Shown here: positions 1-10,600 of the stretch, piece after piece
Layout: every line of letters begins with the position of its first letter
Position numbering within the stretch: the first letter of the stretch is position 1
From: Rehmannia glutinosa
Taxonomy: Eukaryota; Streptophyta; Magnoliopsida; Lamiales; Orobanchaceae
Assembly: GCA_016081115.2 (NCBI GenBank)
Contig: CM071930.1
Span: forward strand, 44,677,335-44,741,334
Direction of reading: 5' to 3'
Length of the DNA: 64,000 nt
Notes under the pieces: generated by a model
Seen by the model: only the letters and a program-made list of their open reading frames with translations
What the model was told of the DNA's origin: nothing
Database searches by the model: none
Translations under genes and position numbers: made by a program

Positions 1-300
1 TCTACTTAGAAATGAGTAATAAGTAGTTCAATCTTAATTGAAACTTTTTGTAAATATTTTTAATTTTTTTTATTTTTTTTCTATTTTTTGTTTTTTGTAA
101 ATATTATTTTTAGCTATTTTTATTTTTTTCGATTTTTGTAAAAAAAATTATTTTTTCATTTTTTGTAAAGTTTGTTTTTTATTTTCAACTTTTATTCCTT
201 TTGTGAATTGTAAATATTTTTTTTCTTTTTGTAATTTTTTTTTCGATTTTTCCTTCTTTTGTAAATATATTTTTTTTATTTCTTGTTTCTAACATCGTTT
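1..300. repeat. T-rich low-complexity tract
   Basis: This run is very T-rich on the + strand, with recurring TTTTTGTAAATATTTTT and TTTTTTCGATTTTTG words that look like loose, irregular repeats. A similar T-rich block with TTTTTTCGATTTT occurs again at about 918-970, inside the presumed gypsy LTR start, so the two may share an origin. No gene is visible. Confidence 0.7.
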
Positions 301-599
301 TTGTTTAATGCGAGACTGAAATCGTTGGAGATACAAGTAGCCCAAAATCGCTACTGCAGTGGGAGGCCAACATCAAAAGGAAAAATTTCCAAGCCATACT
401 TAACTTAATCCGAGAAAACAGTGGAACGTCATTCGTTTGATGGATGATACAAAATATGAGGGCTCAAGGATTTCAATCGACACGGTTCAACAATAGTGAT
501 ATTAGAAATCTGAAGTCTGGCTGAAGACGTAAAACTTAGCGCTTGTGGGAGGCAACTCAAGAGGTGTTGCGACAAACCCTGGGGTTAAAAAAAAAAAAA

Positions 600-776
600 A
601 AAAATTCACACGATCGTGTGGAATTCCACACGGGTCGTGCGACCCACTAATACCAGCCACATGGGTAGACCATGTGAGCTGCACACGACCATGTGGTTGG
701 AGACACGGCGAAACAGAGATCGCCTAGGGCTACACGGTCCGACCGTGTGAAATGCACACGGGTCGTGTGGACTATC
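600..776. repeat. Cluster of CACACG/CGTGTG palindromic motifs
   Basis: At least five imperfect inverted-repeat words of the CACACGaCCGTGTG type lie within about 175 bases, for example ACACGATCGTGTGG near 606, CACACGGGTCGTGCG near 627, CACACGACCATGTGG near 682, ACACGGTCCGACCGTGTG near 733 and CACACGGGTCGTGTGG near 754. They sit in the gypsy 3' tail just before the polypurine tract, and each could fold into a small hairpin. Confidence 0.75.
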
Positions 777-861
777 CAGGTAAGTACTCTTAACACATTC
801 CTCTTTCTTTTGATAATTTCCTCATATGTTCGGGACGAAGCATATTTTAAGTTTGGGGGGT

Positions 862-1000
862 TGTCAAAAATGCGTAATTTAGTACTTTCTTGCATTTTGC
901 ATTTCATGTAGAGCATATAATTTTTTTTTGTTTTTGTTTTATTTTTTTCGATTTTATTTATATTTTATTTTTAGCACGTTTAATTGCTTTTGTATGTGTT
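862..1000 (+). repeat. Truncated Ty3/gypsy LTR start
   Basis: Sequence begins TGTCAAAAATGCG directly after the G-rich polypurine tract at 847-860, as an LTR should. It runs through a T-rich stretch and is cut off near 1001, where a copia LTR of the B subfamily begins partway along its length. The missing remainder of the LTR is not seen on the far side, so this looks like a deletion or illegitimate junction, not a clean insertion. Both boundaries are inferred by eye. Confidence 0.45.
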
Positions 1001-1118
1001 TTAATAGATTGGGTTGTATGTGCTGAGTTGGAGTTAGCAAAGTTGAAGATTACTAGAGTCGACTAAAGATTGAAGAGAAGATCCAGCTGTGTGTCAGTTG
1101 TGTGAAGCCAAGACAAGG

Positions 1119-2660
1119 ATCAGTATATGTCCCAAGGGGTGTGGTGTAAGGTTTAGAAGGGGGGTTGAATAAAACTTACCAAAATTTTGATTTAGTCCTT
1201 TTAAAGAGTTCAACAGAGTTGACTCAAATCAGTTGTGTCATTGGGGGACATGTAAGTTGGCTATTCAACTAAGTTAACCAATCAACAGACTCGATAGAGC
1301 TGTTGATAATATAACTTTGTTGCTTAAGCTAAATACTTAACATGGCTGATTTGGTTTTTAACAGCGGAAGACTTAACACCCTTTGATAGTTTTAAAGCTT
1401 ATTTTTAACACTTGATTTTAGCACTTAGTTATTTATCAGTTGGATAGCAAATATATACTAACAACAAATATAAGTAAATATGCAGGAACGTAAATTGTTG
1501 AAAGTAAATTGACACAAGTATTTTATAGAGGTTCGAAGATGGGGTAATTCTTCTAATCCTCTCTTCTTCAACACCTGGAGGAATCCACTATGTAACAGAT
1601 CAGTTTACAAAGTGGTTATCAGTCTGGAAACAGCCTTGATCACACAGCTGTCTTCTCTTGCGACCCAGCTTCTTCACAGGGCAGCTGCCTTGCTACTTGA
1701 GCTCACTTCTCAAGTTCTTGGATTTGATCACAAAGCCCTCTAACAAACTTGATACTTGGTTCTACCTTGAACCTTTCTACAATCCTTCAACTTGGAAAGT
1801 AGACCCCTTTTGTTTTCTTCAAAAGTTTCCTCTTCAACTGGTTGAAGTTATCTCTCCTTCACAACTTGTGTTGGATCGAGTTTCTTCGAGTTTAAGGCTT
1901 GAGGAATTGCTTGAATTGCTTTGAGAAATTTTCAAGTTAGTTGCTTGAATAATGCTTGCTCTTTCTAGGTTCAGGTAACCTTTTCTCAATAGCTTCCTCA
2001 GCCTTTTATAGTGTACATTTGAAATTTGCTCGTTGAAGAGATAGGCTAGTTTCAAATGTCACTTTGTGTTCGTTGGCTTGTTTTGTCTTGGTCTGCAGCT
2101 TTGGTGATGTTGACCTTTCCTCGTATTAAATGGCATTTCAGGTTTGCAGGGTCTGACACAAGGTGCAGTGTTTCCCATTGGCTCATTCCTTTTGCACAAT
2201 TCTGGGCCAAACACTTTTAGACCTGGCAGCTTGACATATTACTATATCGAGTAATATTCTTGACTTTATTCCAATGGATCTAAGTTAGTTATCTTCACTT
2301 GACTGCTGCCTTTACCATAGGTGACTTGAGTCTGCTCCAATCATGGGATTGACTCAACTATCACTTCAACTGATAGACTTGGCTCCTTGAGTTGACTTGA
2401 CTGACACTTCTCACAACTGTTCCACAGCTGACTCTCCTTCAGCCAAGTCCTTGACTTCCTTCTAGGTCATACTCAGCTGACACACAATAGAGTCTTCATT
2501 CAGTTGACTTCTTGTAATTTTTGACATAGCTGACTTTACTCAGCTCTTCCAGTCCTATCTATTACAATGCATAATTACAAGGAAAATGGGGTGCCAACTT
2601 TCTAGTTTTAGTTTTACATGGTATCATCAAAATCTAACAAATAAATTTCCTAACAATCAG
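1119..2660 (-). repeat. A-subfamily copia solo LTR (-) with ATCAG duplication
   Basis: The LTR is 1124-2655 (1532 bases). Read on the + strand it starts TATATGTCCC, where intact copies have TGTAGGTCCC, and ends TTTCCTAACA. It is flanked by ATCAG at 1119-1123 and 2656-2660, a 5-base target duplication usual for copia. No PBS, polypurine tract or coding sequence is attached, so it has the form of a solo LTR left by LTR-LTR recombination. The same right flank (ATCAGTCAAG) also abuts the E2 LTR at 45374. The minus-strand TATA box CTATAAAAGG lies at 2002-2011. Confidence 0.92.
2221..2540. promoter_or_regulatory. TTGAC-rich (W-box-like) part of LTR U3
   Basis: About nine TTGAC cores and several CAGCTGAC words occur in roughly 320 bases of the LTR upstream half (element sense is the minus strand, so the TTGAC words lie on its antisense strand). 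TTGAC followed by C or T is the core bound by plant WRKY factors. The same density recurs in every LTR here, for example 6640-6900, 19390-19680 and 44980-45260. Binding is inferred from the word only. Confidence 0.5.
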
Positions 2661-3922
2661 TCAAGTGACAGAAAAGTTGTCTCAGTCAACTGACTAACAG
2701 CTAAGTCATTCCAAAATGATTGCAATCGAATGTCAAAGCGGTATGCAGCAGACAAGACTTGAAGAAAGCTAAAAGACAACAAAAGTCAAGATTTTGCTGG
2801 AAATAGGCTTGTGTTAGGCTGCCAGTAATAAAGATGTTTTGCTGAAAGAGTGCAAAAAGCAAGAAACCAATGAGATGTACCTGAAAACCTGCAGAGACTA
2901 AGGAAAGGTTGCAGAGCATTGAATTTATGGTATGATCCTCATTAATGATGCAAGACAAGACAAGCCAACACCCTATGAGTGAGATTTGAAATGTATATCT
3001 ATCTCTTCAACGGACTTAATTTCAAATCTGCACTATAAATGGCTGAAGAAGTAAGTGAGAGAAGGTTACAAATTTTATAAGACCATCAAGCATTCAAGCA
3101 AGCAAAAACCTGCAAATATTCTCAAGCTTTCAAAGATATCCTCAAGCCTAAATTCGAATGAACTAAATCCAACACACCCAGTGAAGGAAAGATTACTTCA
3201 TCAGTTGAATAGGAAATTTGTTTGAAGAACAAAAAGGGGTCTACTCTCCAAGGTTGAAGGAGAAGTAGTAAGGTTCAAGTTTGAAACAGAAGCTTTGGGC
3301 TCGTTGAAAGGTTGTGTGATCAATCCCAATAGTTCGAAGGAGCTGAACTAGCAAGACAACTGTTTTGTGAAGAAGATGAGTCCCATGAGCATCTAGCTGT
3401 GTGAACAAGGCTGAGTCAGACTATTGACTGCTTTGTAACTAAAGAACTTGTTACTTAGTGGATTCCTCCAGGAGTTGGAGAAGAGTGTATTAGAGGAATT
3501 ACCCCATCCTCAAACTACTATAAAAATTGCTTGTGCCTTATTTACTCACAGCACTTTCATTTCTTGCATATCTTTATATCTGTTGTTAAGTTATAATTGC
3601 TGAACTCAAGTGATAATAACTATTGCTTAAAACAAGTGTTGAAAAACAAGTTTAAAACAAGGGTGAAAAGTCTTCCACTAAACAAAAACCAAATCAATTG
3701 TTACTTTAAGTGTGAGTTGATACCAACTGAGTTATACTATCAATAGATCAGTTGAGTCTGTTGAGTGGGTAACTTTGTTGAGTAAGCCAACCTAGTTGTC
3801 CCTCAAGGACTAAGCTGACTTGTGTTAACTCTGAAAATATTTAAAAGGACTAAATCGAAAATTTGGTAAGATTTATTCAACCCCCCTTCCTAAACTTTAC
3901 TACTCACCCTTTGGGACGTACA

Positions 3923-4734
3923 TTACTACACCTCCTTCAACCCTGAGTGCAGACCCCTTGTTCTTTGAAACAAGATTTTTCTCTTCAACAAATTGAAGTT
4001 GCATTTCCTTCACTGAATGTGTTGGATCGATTTTCTTCGAGTTTAAGCTTGAGGATATGATTTGAATGCTTGAGAGAGTTTATGTTTTGACTGTTTGATT
4101 TCTCTTGTTTGTCTCTAGCTTGCATAAAATTGTCTTCTCTCTTAAAACCCTCAACCTTATATAGTGGTAGTTCAAAAATGTATCAATTGAAGAGTTAGAT
4201 GCATATTCAAACTCTAGTTTTTGGTTGTTGGTTTATCTTGTCTTGCAGCTTTGATGTAGATTGTACCTTGTATTTAATGCTCTGCAGCCTTTCTTAAACT
4301 CTGCGGGATTTCAGGTACATTTCATTGGCTCCTTACCTTTTGCACTCTTTCAACAAAACAGATTTTAGATAGGCAGTCTGACACATGCCCATTTCCAGCA
4401 AACAATTGACTTTGCTTGACAATGGATCTCTTCAGCTTTATTTGATCATTTATGCTGCTTAACCCCTTTGACAGTCAACTCCACTAATCTTGGAATGACT
4501 CAGTTGTCAGTCAGCTGACTAAGACAACTTTTCTGCCACTTGACTGAGACTTCACTGCACTTCACCCAGCTGTCGCACATCTGGGTCTTCTCTTTGATCT
4601 TCAACTTGGCTGCTTTGACTCAACTAATAAGACCCTATCTATTACAAGTTGAATTACAGCAGAATTGGGGTGCCAACTTCCTAATCTAAGTTTTACATGG
4701 TATCATCAAAATCTATTACATAAATTTCCCAAAA
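3923..4734 (-). repeat. Truncated B-type 3' LTR (-)
   Basis: This resembles 61128-61921 of the E4 5' LTR and ends CATAAATTTCCCAAAA at 4734, directly before a polypurine tract read on the minus strand, so it is the 3' LTR of a minus-strand B element. Its other half, which should start TGTAGGTCCC, is not present to the left. Instead the + strand B LTR abuts it at 3922/3923, making a head-to-head LTR pair. The equivalent piece on the right is 46649-47182. Confidence 0.82.
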
Positions 4735-5508
4735 ATTTCCCCCTTTTTGATAATGCCAAAACTTAAATAAAAACAACAAAGTAAATAGTGTATAACAAAG
4801 AATGAATGTATGAATATGTCATTTTATTAAACATATCATTCTTGCACTTTACAACGCTTTACAAAGTACAATGAAAAGAGTATACAAAGTACTTACAAAT
4901 GTTTGTGTATTTACATTTAAGTAAAAATACAACATGAAGGGGTTTTAGCAGTCTTCAACACCTCTGTTGCTTCCTTCTTCTCTTAGCTCCTTCTTCAGCT
5001 CTTCGCCGATCATCTTCAGCTCTTTTTCTTTTCTTTTCTTCTTCTTTCTTCTTCTGCTTCTCATAGGCTCTTTTCGCATTTGGGTCTTCTTTTCCTTGTC
5101 TTTCTTCCCACTCGCGATCTAGCCTCTTGTTTTTTTCTTCTTGCCTCCTTCTCATCTCCTCATTCCTCCTGGTCACTTCTCTGTTCTCAAGTTCGTCTAG
5201 TCCAGCCCAGTATAAAGCGCCTTTCGTCTGGGATTAATGAATTGAACATCTTTAGGCCTTGCTGGTGGAGTGCATCTGCCTCTTCCACCACTTCTTCCCC
5301 TTCCTCGTCTAGAGTCTGCTCCTTCTCTGGGAGTGTACTGTATAGGTTGTGCCCTTGAAGTTTGCTGACTACTTCCCGGAGTCTGCTGCTTCTCGGATGT
5401 TTAACATAATTCCAAACCATTATCCTACTACAAATCACACGCCTCTTTTAGAGTCATTCTCTAAAAATCCTTCAAATATAAGCGCCTGGATTTCATCTAA
5501 TGATCTTG
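4735..5508 (-). mobile_element. Internal 3' end of a B-type copia element (E0)
   Basis: Starts with a minus-strand polypurine tract (4735-4748, AAAAAGGGGGAAAT), then about 200 noncoding bases, then the end of the third ORF. At 5508 it is cut by E1. It resumes for about 20 bases at 19789: the pre-insertion sequence GATCTTGGTTCAGATCC lines up with GATCTGGGCTCAGATCC in E2 near 20436. After that it is lost at a junction near 19811. Confidence 0.75.
4955..5438 (-). pseudogene. C-terminal remnant of the third ORF (E0)
   Basis: Two minus-strand reading-frame segments, 5187-5438 (83 codons) and 4955-5176 (73 codons), are separated by a frameshift. The second is almost wholly R, K and E, with a long charged helix-like run (EEMRRRQEEKNKR) and a basic end (AKRRRKQQRC). 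The same charged tail ends the third ORF in E3 (42650-42862). Its function is unknown. The first piece includes an acidic EEGEEVVEEAD run. The N-terminal part is missing through the E1 insertion and a later deletion. Confidence 0.7.
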
Positions 5509-7022
5509 TGTAGGTCCCAAGAGGTGTGAGTAAGGTTTAGAAGGGGGGGTTGAATAAACCTTACCAACTTTTTGATTTTAGTCCTTTTAAAATTATAACA
5601 AAGTTAACTCAAACAGTTGTGTCCTTCAGGGACAGCTAAGTTGGTTATTCAGCTAAGTTAGCCACTCAACAGACTCGATAGAGCTGTTGATACAATAACT
5701 CGGTTGTTTAACCTGAACTTTAACTTGGTTGTATTGGTTTTAACAGCGGAAGACTTAACCCCCTTGATTTGTTTTAAGTTTGTTTTAACACTTGATTTTT
5801 AGCACTTGGTTATTAATCAGTTGGATAACAAATATGTGTTTATCATCATATATGATGTAAGTATGCAGCAATGTAAATGTGCTGAAAAATAAATGACACA
5901 GATAATTTTTATAGAGGTTCGAAGATGGGGTAATTCTTCTAGTCCTCTCTTCTCCAACTCCTGGAGGAATCCACTATGTAACAGATCAGTTTACAACGTG
6001 GTGAACAGTCTAGAGACAGCCTTAGTCACACAGCTGGCTTCTCTTGCGTCTCAGCTTCTTCACAAGACAGTTGCCTTACTACTTCAGCTCACTTCTCAAG
6101 CTCTTGGATTTGATCACGAAGCCCTCCAATAACTTGATACTGGTTCAACCTTGAACCTTCCTACAATCCTCCTTAGAAAGTAGACCCCTTTTGATTCTTC
6201 AAAAGTTTCCTCTTCAACAGATTTGTAGTTGTCTTTCCTTCACAACTTGTGTTGGATTGATTTCCTTCGAGTTTCAGGCTTGAGGATTTGCTTGAATGTA
6301 CTTGAGAATATTGCAGGTTAATTGCTTGAATAATGCTTGCTTTTTCATGGTTCAGGTAATCAAGGTAACCTCTTCTCAATAAATTCCTCAGCATTTTATA
6401 GTGCACTTTTGAAATTTTGTCCGTTGAAGAGTTAGGCTAATTTCAAAAGTCACTTGTGTTCGTTGGCTTGTCTTGTCTGCAGTCCTTGATGTTGACATTT
6501 CCTTTTATTAAATGTCTTGCAGCATTCAGACTTTCTGACACACGGTGCAGTGTTTCCCATTGGTTTATTCATTTTGCACAATTCTGGGACTAACACTTTA
6601 CACCTGACAGCTTTGACATGTTACTATTCTGAGTAACATTCTTGACTTTTAATCAATGGATCTAAGTCAGTTGTCTTGACTAGACTGATGTCTTTACCCC
6701 AGGTGACTTGAGTCAGCTTCCAATCAACGGATCTAAGTCAGTTGTCTTGAACTAACTTGACTGACACTTCTTACAGTTGTTCCTCAGCTGACACACCTTC
6801 AGTCGAGTCCTTGACTTCCTTCTTGGCCATACTCAGCTGACACACAGTAGAGTCTTCAATCCAATCCACAGTTGACTTCTTGTATTCCTTGGCATAGCTA
6901 ACTTGACTCAGCTTTTTCAGCCCTATCTATTACAATACGAATTACAAGAAAAATGGGGTGCCAACTTCCTAGTTTAAGTTTTACATGGTATCATCAAAAT
7001 CTACAAAATAAATTTCCTAACA
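5509..7022 (-). repeat. E1 3' LTR
   Basis: 1514 bases from TGTAGGTCCC to TTTCCTAACA (on the minus strand TGTTAGGAAA to GGGACCTACA). It carries the minus-strand TATA box near 6393-6402 (CCTTTATAGT-type word, here CATTTTATAG) and the TTGAC-rich U3 block. The polypurine tract follows directly at 7023. Confidence 0.95.
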
Positions 7023-7309
7023 ATTTCTCCCTTTTTGATGATGCCAAAACTTAAAAACATTCAGCAAAATATAAACAACAAAGATACATAGAGACAATGC
7101 AGTAAAAAAATGTATGATTAAAAGAGATCGTTTTATTGATCATAGCATTATTGTCCTTTACACAGTTGTTTACATTTGGTATCAAAGCATTCTTTATCAG
7201 AGCAAAATACATATCTAAGCTAAGATACAAGAATACATACAGAGTGAAAAATTACAGACAAATTCATTAAGTATATTACGGATGACTTACATTAGTGTAT
7301 TTACATAAA
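7023..7309 (-). other. E1 polypurine tract and 3' untranslated region
   Basis: AAAAAGGGAGAAAT on the minus strand (7023-7036) touches the LTR and is the expected plus-strand priming site. 7037-7309 is AT-rich noncoding sequence between it and the end of the third ORF, with nothing else recognisable. The equivalent in E3 is 42863-43194. Confidence 0.85.
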
Positions 7310-9607
7310 AATACATGAAGGGATTTGCAGCAACACTTCAACGCCTTCGCTGCTTCCTTCCTCTTTCTTCTTCAGCTCTCTTTCGCTCCTCGTCATCGTC
7401 AGCTCTTTTCCTCTTCTTCTCTTCTTCTTCCCTTCTCTTCTTCATTTCATATGCCCATTTGGAAGCATCATCCCTTTGCTTCCTCTCGAGCTATTGATGT
7501 ATTTGCTTTTCATTCTCCTCTTCTTGTCATCTCACTGCCTCAGCATTCTTCCTTGCCACTTCCCGGTTGGCTAGGTGATCGTATCCAGCCCAGTAGATCA
7601 GCCCTTTCTTGTCAGGATCTACGAATTCAACGTCCTTGGGTTTTGGTTGTGGTAGCTGACCTCTTCCACCACCACTTCTTCCTCTCATGACTTATCTCTT
7701 CCTCTGCTTCTAGTGTGTATTGCACGGGAGTCTTCTCGCTTTCAACTAAGTGATCGGCTGGAAGATCGCCGCCGACTTTCTTCGCACAAGGCTAAGCCTT
7801 TTTCCCAGTACAAATCCCAGGCTTGGGCCAGAGCCATTCCTTGGAAATAGCCTTCAGATTCAAGGTTTTGAACTCTTCGACCGATCTAGGCTCATATCCA
7901 TCATCAGGGATAGCATCCTGATCCTTTCCAACTGGAAGACCACCATACTATTTCAACACTTACTAAACGCGAGCATCCTACTTAGAGAACTCCTCAAACC
8001 CTGCTTCAATAATCTTCCTTTTCTCCGACATTAGCACAGCAGAATGCTCAATGGGTAGGGTTACGGGGAGTTTGATCAGGATGGAGGCAGTAACATGACC
8101 TTGCTGGGGGGTTTCATCTAACATCAACGTCAAATCCTTCGAACTTTCCCCTCTCTGCTTTACCCTTCTTCACAGCTGCATCTTTCTCAGTTGCGTCTTT
8201 CTTCAATTTTTCTTCTTTTAATCCCTTTAGGGACTCCTCTTCCCCCTTTTTGGCATCATCAAAGGAGAGAGGGACCCCAGAGAACATGCTTCCAAGAAGA
8301 AAGTCCAGTCTGTTAATCGTGGAATCGTGCTTGGAGTCTGCTGCATCGGATGCGGTTCGAATCTCCGATCGAATCTCCTTAGACTCAGCTTTCAATATCT
8401 TCATTTCAGCCAAGAGAAGGTTGAATTTGTCATTCATTACATTTTTGAGTTGGAGGATCTCATTCTTATGAAAATGCCGCAGCAACTCCATATCATTTTT
8501 GTGAGACTGGGTTATTCTTTCAATGTATTCCTTCATCCGATGCCTGATCATGGAGTTATCCGCACTCTATACGAGCATTCTGCCATATAGGGCTTTGAAG
8601 TATCTTACTTGCTCGCTTTGCATAATAGTCTGTTGTTGAGACCATTCCCAAATGTGCACCACGATCCCTCTCAAGTCTGCTGTGAGAGTGGCATCGCGAT
8701 TGTCCAGGCATAAGTCGAGTGAGGCCTATTGTCGTTCAATCTTCTCAATCTCCTCGCAGATCTTCTTGAAGACTTCACGAATTTCAGTTGTCTCACCCGA
8801 ATCAGCTGCTGGCCACTCTTTGTCAAAATTAAAGTCTGCTGGCACAATCATGTCGGTGGGAATGATGGGATCTTCTCTGACAGTGTATATTCTTTGTTCA
8901 ACAGCTGTCTCTTCCTCGGATGCAGGCAGGTCCTGAGTGAATGGAAACATGTCTTGAAAGACATCATCACGAACATAGGGAATATCTGGATCTCGACCCT
9001 TCAATGCCTTCCCTTTTAGTAGAAGAGTGGAGTCAACTCTCGATGCCTCTGCTGCGGCAGCTTCATCGGCAATGTTCACAGCTATGTGAGCCTGTGACGG
9101 AGCTGACCGAGTCATTACTGTTGTAGTTGTGGAAGCCTGCGTAGATGACTCAAATCCAGCTGGGGCTTTTGGATTTTCTTGCCCAGCTGACTTAGCCTCA
9201 GCTGTCTTAACAGCTTTCTCGGTCTCAGTAGACTTTTCTAAATGAATTACCTATTCATCGGCTGTATCATCAGCGTCATCAGATGATGATGAGACTTGTG
9301 GAGTTGGCTCAACATCAAAATTAAACTTTTGGCGATCCGCTTTCTCACTGATTTGGCTCTTAGTTTTGAGAACATCCTCAGCTGGGTCCGTAGGATTTGC
9401 AATCGGAGTGGACTCAACTTCATCTTCTGATCCCAAAAAGTTTGTGTCTAAGTTTTCCTGGGAATCATGAAGTGCGCTTATCTCTTTTTCTGCATCAGCG
9501 CTGTCTAGAGGATGAATGTTCTGTGCATTTTGATCTTTACCTATCAACCTCCCTTAGGCCTTCAATACCCCCAGCAGACTCAATTGTTGTGAGGCCTTCA
9601 GTGTTCC

Positions 9608-9686
9608 CTTTGACAGTCTCAACTGTCTTAGGGTCTTCTACTTTACCTTCGATAGTCGCAGTTGTCTTAGGGTCTTCGACCATGGC
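9608..9686 (-). repeat. 39-base tandem repeat in the E1 third ORF
   Basis: Two imperfect 39-base units start at 9608 and 9647, equal to a 13-residue repeat (VEDPKT core). The same pair with the same spacing is in E2 at 22162 and 22201, so the repeat predates divergence of the two elements. Confidence 0.75.
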
Positions 9687-10600
9687 ATCCATAGGAGTCT
9701 CAACCCCTTGGATTGCATTTTATGTGCCCAGAGTGTTAACGCCCAGGGCATCACCATCATGTGCCTCGACTGTGATAACATCGTCATTGGCCTGCAAAGC
9801 AGTGGGCATTTCAGCTGAGACAGAATCAACTGTCCAAGCTTCGTCAATGCCACTCTGCTGTTGTGCACTATCTTTCTCAGCTTCGCCTCCAAACTTCTTT
9901 TGTGTGTCTACCACAGCGACCTCCAACCCTGCTGTGGTGGAGAGAGCTTCCCCCTCAGCTGGCTCACCAGTTGAGTGACTGATTGTGGGGTCACTATTCT
10001 CCTGAGACGCGGCTTTATCCGTTGAGTGCTCAGCCGCTAGGGTAGGTGTGAGAACATCTTCTACAGGGGTTGGCTCAGCTTGGGTGTCCAATTTCCAAGC
10101 TTCATCGCCAAATTCCTTGGATCCATCCTCTGATTGAACAGGGGATGGCTGCAACAATATCTGAGGCAATCCGTTGTACCACCCCAGAGGATCAATTTGC
10201 AGGAGAGATTGTGAGGAATCTCTGGGCCTTCTAACAACTGCTGCTCATGGATGACTCTGGATTCCCTCATAGCCTACTGCATATCTGACTTCTCGGCTGC
10301 AGCAGTGGGATCCTCATTACTTTTAGAGAACACATCAAGATGTGTATGAGTGTGACGTGGGGAGCCTGTAAATTTGCATATTTTCGACTTTTCTAATGCT
10401 CGGGCTTGTTCCTCAGCTTTATCCTTTTCATCCGCCTTTATGATGAGGAGGATATCCATGAAGTTGTCTTCGTCAAGGGCCTGTCGAACAGTTGCAACAC
10501 CAAGAAAACGTAGCAACTCTTCTTCCGCTTCTATGAACTCAGGGTGAGCGAACTGCGCCCTTGAGTGATCTAACTTCCATCATATCCATTTTCGTAGACA

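Larger units (their letters stand above)
1..861 (+). mobile_element. 3' noncoding tail of a Ty3/gypsy (Athila/Tat-like) element
   Basis: No supported coding region is seen. The stretch carries landmarks usual downstream of pol in plant Athila/Tat-type Ty3/gypsy elements: a GCGCTTGTGGGAGGCAAC block at about 539-556, then a purine-rich TTTAAGTTTGGGGGG at 847-860 preceded by GGGACGAAGCA, immediately followed by TGTC, the likely start of the 3' LTR. The order implies + orientation. The rest of the element lies left of the window. The lineage rests on remembered motif patterns only; short ORFs here (60-90 codons) look random. Confidence 0.5.
1001..3922 (+). repeat. B-subfamily copia LTR (+), split by a solo LTR
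   Basis: Two pieces, about 1001-1123 and 2656-3922, form one Ty1/copia LTR in + orientation. The first piece (AATAGATTGGGTTG onward) matches the reverse complement of the intact B LTR at 60491-61921 about 100 bases inside its start, so the first part is missing. The second piece ends in GGGACGTACA at 3922, the usual LTR end. A TATA-like CTATAAAtGG lies near 3040. The interrupting sequence is the A solo LTR 1124-2655. A second copy of the right piece is at 45375-46648. Confidence 0.8.

Noticed and set aside
545..916. Small overlapping frames of 60-89 codons at 502-916
   Set aside because: They cross the palindrome cluster and polyA run, have no recognisable protein features and look like chance frames.
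7325..7690. 121-codon + strand frame rich in S, F and L
   Set aside because: It is the complement of the R/K/E-rich tail of the third ORF; the opposite strand of GAA/GAG/AAG runs always looks like this.
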